Positions 42,643-52,733 of a stretch of 52,733 bases of DNA are shown in pieces (position 1 is the stretch's first letter; each line of letters opens with the position of its first letter). The DNA is from Desulfococcaceae bacterium HSG9 (GTDB lineage Bacteria > Desulfobacterota > Desulfobacteria > Desulfobacterales > JAUCGF01). A program made the position numbers and the translations under genes. The notes beneath the pieces were generated by a model, which saw nothing but the letters and a program-made list of their open reading frames with translations, made no database searches and was not told the origin of the DNA. Location of the stretch: the NCBI GenBank assembly GCA_030378005.1, contig JAUCGF010000106.1:1-52733 (forward strand), in the 5' to 3' direction.

Positions 42643-42987
42643 ACCGGTTGAATGCCAGGTTGGCAGGATTATTCCAAAACCGCATCGGGTCATGATAGTA
42701 AGGATGGGCGTCAATCCGGGCATGGCAGGTTCTCCCCATAGTGCATTGCGTATTCGATTGAATTCTTCACAGGTCGCGATTAGTGAATCCGGCGGCGATT
42801 CGAGTTGCTTATTTTCTCTGCAATTATCTGCAAATCTGTCGATAAAGGGATGGACATCCTCTATCTCAGAGATTTTGCCATGCGTGGTTTTGTAGTTAGC
42901 AGGATGCGTTAGGCGGCAGCCGCGTAACGCACCGATTTTTTAATATTAACATGGTGCGTTACGCTCCGCTGACGCACCCTATTTGCT
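42643..42987. repeat. 0.35-kb interspersed repeat, copy 2
   Basis: A full-length copy begins CCGGTTGAATGCCAGGTTGG and ends with the GTGCGTTACGCTCCGCTGACG hairpin. It separates the two toxin-antitoxin-like pairs. Nothing else is visible in 42543-43031. Confidence 0.85.
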
Positions 42988-43031
42988 ACTTGCTGGAGCG
43001 TTTGGTTAGCCCGCTTTTATTTTATTGATAT

Positions 43032-43406
43032 TTATGTATTTTCGCGAGATGCTCCGGCAATCTCAAACAATATATCATCCAAATCGGGTTCGGAATTTTC
43101 CCTTACATCATCAGAAATATGTTTGTGATGAGGAAAGGTGTCGATATATCTGTGATGAGGCGCATTTTCATAACGGAAGATCATTTCCCGGTTTTCGTTC
43201 ATATACTGATAACGGTACTTGACTTTGCTCCTTATATCAGTGTCTTTCACCTCGGCAAAGTCAAGGGCATGTTCATTGTCAAAGACGACCGATCCGCTTA
43301 TGAATCCCTGTCTGACGCTGTAAACTTTCGTTTTTACCATATATGAGCGGATATTCGGAAAGTTCTGAAGAATATTTTCAATCCGGGTGAAATATTCCTG
43401 TATCAT
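43032..43406 (-). CDS. TumE-like (DUF6516) toxin candidate
   Basis: 124 residues. The sequence pattern is YFTRIENILQNFPNIRSYMV, then FISGSVVFDNEHALDFAEVKDT, then KVKYRYQYMNENREMIFRYENAPHH...DTFPHHKH. It matches the DUF6516/TumE family as I know it: a beta-sheet core with the RYDNAPHH-type motif. TumE proteins are toxins paired with TumA-type antitoxins. The ATG overlaps the stop of the upstream partner by four bases. Confidence 0.7.
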   Translation of the reverse strand: MIQEYFTRIENILQNFPNIRSYMVKTKVYSVRQGFISGSVVFDNEHALDFAEVKDTDIRSKVKYRYQYMNENREMIFRYENAPHHRYIDTFPHHKHISDDVRENSEPDLDDILFEIAGASRENT

Positions 43407-43711
43407 TCCAAGCCGTTCAGACGCCGCTCATTTTCACACAGCATTTCATAAAGCCCCGACCAGATTATGAAATCTTCCGTGTCATCCGCCTCGCCCTGCT
43501 CAAAACGGCGGTAGAAATCTTCCGTACTCATACTGTATCTGTCTTCAAACTCTCTGATATCCAACCGGATATTCAGTATGCTTTTTTTAAGCTCCGCTAT
43601 TTGCCAGGCAATAATATTTTGTGCAAATATTTCCTGATCATCCGCACAGTCAAGAATTTTTTTCAGCCGTTCCTCTGTCCGGGGTTTGATGTTCAGATTC
43701 AAATTCAGCAT
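43403..43711 (-). CDS. Antitoxin candidate paired with the TumE-like protein
   Basis: 102 residues, mostly helical. MLNLNLNIKPRTEERLKKIL could be a ribbon-helix-helix-like DNA-binding start, followed by NIIAWQIAELKKSILNIRLD, DIREFEDRYSMSTEDFYRRF and acidic EQGEADDTEDF. The layout (helical partner gene first, DUF6516 gene second, ATGA overlap) is the normal order for this module. AGGGGA precedes the ATG. Confidence 0.65.
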   Translation of the reverse strand: MLNLNLNIKPRTEERLKKILDCADDQEIFAQNIIAWQIAELKKSILNIRLDIREFEDRYSMSTEDFYRRFEQGEADDTEDFIIWSGLYEMLCENERRLNGLE

Positions 43712-43859
43712 AGTTCCCCTTTACAAAAGTTTCAGATAATTGTCTTGCATCATAATATAATTAATCATGTCAGCCTGTTATAACGGCTAATCATACAGCG
43801 GGCTACGACCCAATTAATCGGTTTTCAAAATGTGGAGCCAAGCGGAACATTTTGAAAAT

Positions 43860-44202
43860 CCGGTTGAATGCCAGGTTGGCGGGATTATTCCAAAACCGCA
43901 TCGGGTCCTGATAGTAAGGATGGGCGTCAATCCGGGAATGGCAGGTTCTCCCCATAGTGCATTGCGTATTCGATTGAATTCTTCACAGGTCACGATTAGT
44001 GAATCCGGCGGCGATTCGAGTTGTTTATTCTCTCTGCAATTATCTGCAAGTCTGTCGATAAAGGGATGGACATCCTTTAGCTCAGAGATTTTGCCATACG
44101 TGGTTTTGTAGTTAGCAGGGTGCGTTAGGCGACAGCCGTAACGCACCGAATTTTTTAATATTAACATGGTGCGTTACGCTCCGCTAACGCACCCTACTTG
44201 CT
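43860..44202. repeat. 0.35-kb interspersed repeat, copy 3
   Basis: Nearly identical in layout to copy 2 across the full length, ending with GTGCGTTACGCTCCGCTAACG. It lies between the TumE-like pair and the restriction-modification pair. No other feature is seen in 43712-44291. Confidence 0.85.
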
Positions 44203-44291
44203 TGAATGATGGGTTGGGATGCGGTGTTATTTTATGGGTGCTTATGCACTTCTGGAGATAGCAGATAAAATCAATCATTGTGGGTTGAACG

Positions 44292-45029
44292 TTATTTCTT
44301 TCCTGAGTTAAATTGAATAACTTTTTCCCAATGAATTGCTCCGGTTGAATCACAAAACATTTCCATAAATTCAAGGGAAAACTTATTAACAACCTTGCTG
44401 TATTCTTCAAGAAATTGATCATTTTTGTCTTTTGCCCGATACCCAAGAGGTTCGATAATTTCAGTATATAAACTGTCGTTACCAGAAATAAAGGCCCAAA
44501 ATCTTTGCCCGCATAATTTCAGATATTCGCCTTTGTCGGGATTGTTGTCTTTGCCGTAGCAACAACCATTGACCGCAATGACATTGATAGATGAAGCAAT
44601 ATTGGTTCCCAAAATACGTTTAGCCTTGCGAAAATTATCCTTCATTTTCTTGATCTGGCCAGAGTTACCCCAATTCGGGCCAGATTTAATGGAAATAATG
44701 TATTTCGCACTATCTTTTTCAAGTTCTAAGTCAATTCCTTCGGCAGAGGATTTGCTACCGTGATAAACATAATTGCAAATATAAATTGCTAATCCTTCGA
44801 GAAAACTACCGAATAATGTTTCTTCCTGTGAAGACAAATAGGCGTCAAGAATCGTTTTTATAAAATCACCGGCGGTAGTGATATGCTTAACCTTAAAAAG
44901 ATATGGATTTTTACGCTTAAGCACCGCTTTCAATTTGAGTTTTTTTAACTTTTCAATTCGATTGCGATGAAACTCCGGAATATTTTTTTCGACATACGCC
45001 ACTATTTTTTTTTGGTTTATTGATTTCAT
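44292..45029 (-). CDS. Type II restriction endonuclease, PmeII-like family
   Basis: 245 residues from ATG 45029; a longer frame to 45113 extends further into the methylase gene. Family-typical segments are KNPYLFKVK, ILDAYLSSQEETLFGSFLEGLA, KSSAEGIDLELEKD...IISIKSGPNWGNSGQIKKMK, VNGCCYGKD and KLCGQRFWAFISG. The PD-(D/E)xK nuclease core is probably Asp100 and the Ser-Ile-Lys at 113-115. It cuts unmodified DNA at a site protected by the partner methylase; the site is not readable. It overlaps the 3' end of that gene by 77 bases. Confidence 0.8.
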   Translation of the reverse strand: MKSINQKKIVAYVEKNIPEFHRNRIEKLKKLKLKAVLKRKNPYLFKVKHITTAGDFIKTILDAYLSSQEETLFGSFLEGLAIYICNYVYHGSKSSAEGIDLELEKDSAKYIISIKSGPNWGNSGQIKKMKDNFRKAKRILGTNIASSINVIAVNGCCYGKDNNPDKGEYLKLCGQRFWAFISGNDSLYTEIIEPLGYRAKDKNDQFLEEYSKVVNKFSLEFMEMFCDSTGAIHWEKVIQFNSGKK

Positions 45030-45870
45030 ATTCAGGTTCGTCCTCGCATATTCTATACTGATATTGGGCAGTTCTTTTTTGTGCAAGTTTGCAATATTGA
45101 GAAAGAACATCAATGCCCACGGAGTTTCTGTTTAAAATTTGAGATATCTCTGCCGTTGTACCTGAGCCGACAAAAGGATCAAGCACCCAATCGTGCTTTT
45201 TGGTGAACAATTTAATAAACCATTCAGGTAATGATTTAGGGAAAGCTGCGCTATGATTTTTATTGTAACATTCAGTTGCAAAATGCAAGACATTCGTAGG
45301 ATAAGCCATATCACGCCCTATCCAGTTTGACACATTTTTGCCAAACCCGCTATTCACTTTTGATTCATCACGAGTGCGGTCAGTCTTGCTAAGTTTTTTT
45401 AATCTGTTTTTAGCCCAATCTCCCATTGGAACCATAACCTCTTCTTGATACATATTGAATTTCTTAGATTTATTAAATTGAAGGCATCGTTCCCAAGCAT
45501 CCCTGAATCGATTAGGCCACTTTCCCGGAAAACAATTTTTCTTGTGCCATATAAATTCTTCCGTCCACAGCCATCCTTGTTTCCGCATGGCTAATATAAG
45601 TTCCAACACATATGTATGCCTCTCACCATTAACCGCCTTTTCTTTAATGTTGAGTATAAACGTCCCATCTGATCTCAACACTCGATGAAATTCATTCGCT
45701 CTAGGCAAGAACCATTCAACATATTCATTTGGTTTTATCCCGCCGTATGTTTTACTTCTACTATCAGCATACGGCGGAGATGTAACAATCAGATTAAAAA
45801 AATTGTCCGGATATTGTTTAAGAATGTTCAAACAGTCTCCGGTTTCTATTTTTGTTTCTATCTGTTTCAT
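44953..45870 (-). CDS. Site-specific DNA methyltransferase (beta class) of the R-M pair
   Basis: 305 residues. Motif IV TSPPYADSR (residues 30-38) comes before motif I LDPFVGSGTT (230-239), the beta-class order. SPPY is common among N4-cytosine methylases but also occurs in N6-adenine ones. The central region (NWIGRDMAYPTNVLHF) is the usual recognition part. Its 3' end overlaps the endonuclease gene, so both are one unit. The 176 bases upstream (45871-46046) show no gene. Confidence 0.88.
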   Translation of the reverse strand: MKQIETKIETGDCLNILKQYPDNFFNLIVTSPPYADSRSKTYGGIKPNEYVEWFLPRANEFHRVLRSDGTFILNIKEKAVNGERHTYVLELILAMRKQGWLWTEEFIWHKKNCFPGKWPNRFRDAWERCLQFNKSKKFNMYQEEVMVPMGDWAKNRLKKLSKTDRTRDESKVNSGFGKNVSNWIGRDMAYPTNVLHFATECYNKNHSAAFPKSLPEWFIKLFTKKHDWVLDPFVGSGTTAEISQILNRNSVGIDVLSQYCKLAQKRTAQYQYRICEDEPEYEINKPKKNSGVCRKKYSGVSSQSN

Positions 45871-46046
45871 ATTTTCTCAAGCTTCCTTTTAAACAAATTG
45901 AGTGCCCCAGCCAGTTATTATACGGTTTTTCCGGCTAATATGCAATTTCACATATCAGCCGACATGAATTTGAATTTACCTTTAAATAGCCACCGTATTT
46001 CGATTTCAATTTTCCGCGCGGAATACACAAGCGGAAGTCAGCGATC

Positions 46047-51358
<5,312 letters not shown>

Positions 51359-51427
51359 TTTACCTGTCCTGTTATTGTTATTTTCAGAATAATTCCCGGT
51401 CGGTTTCTGATTTTAAAATCGTATGAC

Positions 51428-51952
51428 CTACCTGAGAATCCAACGTTTAATTTGTATTGAAACTTGTTTTTTCCATTCATCTGAGACTCTTAAGGTAATA
51501 AAATCGGTAAATAACCGATCTGTAAAACCAAAAAGCATTTCATAAAGGTACGCTTTTTCGATCAATGCGCCTTCAATATCGTCTTTGTTTTCCACAGGTC
51601 CTGTGGCAGGAAGTTTCAGATTGGATAAATTCAAATTTTCGCCTTTAATCGTAAAAAACCATTCCAGTTCTCCGGTTTTATAGGCAAGATTCATTTCAGT
51701 GACCTGCGCACCTTTTTTTAAGGCCAGCAATCCCTCTTCCAATCCGGCATCATCGCCTTTGATTGTAATGGTTTCCTTGGCATCGTTACGCCGATTTTCA
51801 AGAGCGATACGGTTGCCGATTTCAAGGGAAACAATCTGGTTGTCTGACTTGCGTAACAGATCGAAATCATTTTCAATCGTAAACCAAAGCCATGTTAAAA
51901 ATTCATAACCTAAAAATTTATATCTGTTATAAGCAACCGAAACATCAAGCAT
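51428..51952 (-). CDS. Conserved hypothetical partner of the RdgC-like gene
   Basis: 174 residues, soluble. Segments FLGYEFLTWLWF, GNRIALENRRNDAKETITIKG, GLEEGLLALKKGAQVTEMNL and the C-terminal RLFTDFITLRVSDEWKKQVSIQIKRW are even and coding in character. I recognise no domain. Three bases separate it from the RdgC-like gene upstream, so the two are co-translated. This pairing in related bacteria, as I recall, suggests it completes the function of the short RdgC-like protein. Confidence 0.65.
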   Translation of the reverse strand: MLDVSVAYNRYKFLGYEFLTWLWFTIENDFDLLRKSDNQIVSLEIGNRIALENRRNDAKETITIKGDDAGLEEGLLALKKGAQVTEMNLAYKTGELEWFFTIKGENLNLSNLKLPATGPVENKDDIEGALIEKAYLYEMLFGFTDRLFTDFITLRVSDEWKKQVSIQIKRWILR

Positions 51953-51955
51953 AAA

Positions 51956-52570
51956 TCACTCCGTAAAAGAAAATGGTGAAAGTTTTCCAAGCGCGTCACG
52001 CTGTTCATCTGTTAAATCGGCTTTATATTCCGCTGTGGTATAAGGAAAAAGCCTGATCAAATGCAATTCAAATGATTTATTAAACAAGGTTTCCAACTCT
52101 TCGTTAGCCGCTTTTTGGGTTGAAAAAAAACACAGGGAAGAGGCTTCATAATTCCATAGCAGGTCATAAACATTTGGCGTAGCCGGAATTCTTTTGGTAA
52201 GACGCTGAATCACATCTTCCTTGATCTCAGCTTTTTCGTTACGCGAAATATACTGCTTGCCTGTGGATGAAAGCCTTTCAGCTATGGCCAAAAGATAATG
52301 TTTTTGAATAATTTTAGCCTGCACTTTTTTGCGGTCAATGCGCAAAGAAAATACAAAATAGTTATCAATAATAAAAGATGACCCTTCAAAATCAGGTTTG
52401 AAAGGATCGTCAAAAGATGTCCAGCCGACACTTTGTTCCATATCTTCGTTATCAATATCGGTGATTGTATTTTTTTTAAGCCCTTGCGTTATCGTTTCGA
52501 TCAAAGGCCCTTCGATTTTTTCTTCAATCAGATAACGCGATACAGATACTGTTGCTGATAGTAAGCTCAT
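51956..52570 (-). CDS. rdgC: RdgC-like recombination-associated protein
   Basis: 204 residues. MSLLSATVSVSRYLIEEKIE, KSVGW-type VGWTSFDDPFKPDFEGSSF, YFVFSLRIDRKKVQAKIIQK, ISRNEKAEIKEDVIQRLTKR, and TPNVYDLLWNYEASSLCFFSTQKAANEELETLF follow the RdgC order. E. coli RdgC is about 300 residues; this form is a third shorter and lacks the C-terminal part. RdgC binds DNA as a ring and restrains RecA. Location beside dnaN and gyrB fits replication-linked recombination control. Confidence 0.72.
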   Translation of the reverse strand: MSLLSATVSVSRYLIEEKIEGPLIETITQGLKKNTITDIDNEDMEQSVGWTSFDDPFKPDFEGSSFIIDNYFVFSLRIDRKKVQAKIIQKHYLLAIAERLSSTGKQYISRNEKAEIKEDVIQRLTKRIPATPNVYDLLWNYEASSLCFFSTQKAANEELETLFNKSFELHLIRLFPYTTAEYKADLTDEQRDALGKLSPFSFTE

Positions 52571-52666
52571 ATAGTTTTATCGTTTAATTTCCAAAATTTG
52601 ATAGTTAGGTAAGAAGAAAAAAATAATTTACCAATCCAGCTTGTCTTTCGGCCCGTCTTCGGCGTT

Positions 52667-52706
52667 GCGACAATGGGTGAATATCCTGATATGCACCCAT
52701 TGTCGC
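52667..52706. repeat. 40-bp palindrome at the right edge
   Basis: GCGACAATGGGTG and CACCCATTGTCGC are perfect arms, and the inner ATATC/GATAT also pair, leaving a two-base loop. A minus-strand frame (52732-52628, ending KDKLDW then stop) runs through it from the window edge; it may be the end of a gene or a repeat-derived open frame. Confidence 0.7.
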
Positions 52707-52733
52707 GCCTTGAATACGAACCTGAATCCTGCG

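Noticed and set aside
51359..52733. Chromosomal replication origin beside dnaN-gyrB
   Set aside because: No DnaA-box cluster or dnaA gene is visible and coding sequence fills the region; adjacency of dnaN and gyrB alone is not enough.

Overview
The window looks like chromosomal DNA of a low-to-mid GC anaerobic deltaproteobacterium (Desulfobacterota, probably Desulfobacterales). This is inferred from gene content. It has the siroheme-dependent heme enzyme AhbC, a ferredoxin-nitroreductase fusion, a CFeSP-type Fe-S domain fused to DUF3786, an ADP-forming acyl-CoA synthetase, a KamA-family radical SAM enzyme, a PEP-CTERM protein, and many intergenic palindromic repeats. No rRNA, CRISPR array or prophage was seen. 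One tRNA (Ala, GGC) is present.

Layout. 1-1850: a PEP-CTERM exported protein behind a sigma-54 promoter and a c-di-GMP-I riboswitch with a terminator, followed by a decayed gene and a small transposon-like element with a perfect 10-bp target duplication. 1851-4619: Fe-S nitroreductase, DUF3786 protein, TSUP transporter. 4643-8061: biotin block birA-bioY-bioM-bioN. 8238-11622: ClpX-like ATPase and ahbC. 11806-14967: a large secreted protein with a predicted seven-bladed propeller. 15362-21384: a five-gene peptide ABC transporter whose A/B and C/D junctions hold palindromic repeats. 21492-26766: QueG-like Fe-S protein beside a duplicated scrap of dppF, aminotransferase, ADP-forming acyl-CoA synthetase and enoyl-CoA hydratase. 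27095-29796: glutamine synthetase, KamA-family aminomutase, tRNA-Ala and a terminator. 29863-34423: HicAB, transporters and a YkgJ-type protein.

34420-37790 is an accessory insertion between ykgJ and tpiA. It is bounded by a duplicated tpiA 3' end and carries two integron-type attC sites. Between these lies a gene for an unusual fusion: a methyltransferase-like domain with a degenerate catalytic motif, an HsdS-like recognition region, and an AlbA_2 (Schlafen-type) domain. 37788-39730 is tpiA-pgk. 39955-45870 is a second accessory tract: gene remnants, a SUMF1-like membrane protein, two toxin-antitoxin-like pairs and a type II restriction-modification pair, separated by three copies of a 0.35-kb repeat. 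46047-52570 holds gyrB with a 558-residue LAGLIDADG intein, dnaN, and an RdgC-like pair.

The most notable signals are: (i) stacked sigma-54 and c-di-GMP control of an exported PEP-CTERM protein; (ii) the attC-bounded chimeric gene, a candidate defence or regulatory factor; (iii) a family of hairpin repeats with co-varying stems that supply stop codons to two genes; (iv) the gyrB intein carrying an XRE-like helix-turn-helix and ending in Lys-Asn instead of His-Asn; (v) the pairing of glutamine synthetase with a KamA-family aminomutase, which suggests beta-amino acid chemistry.
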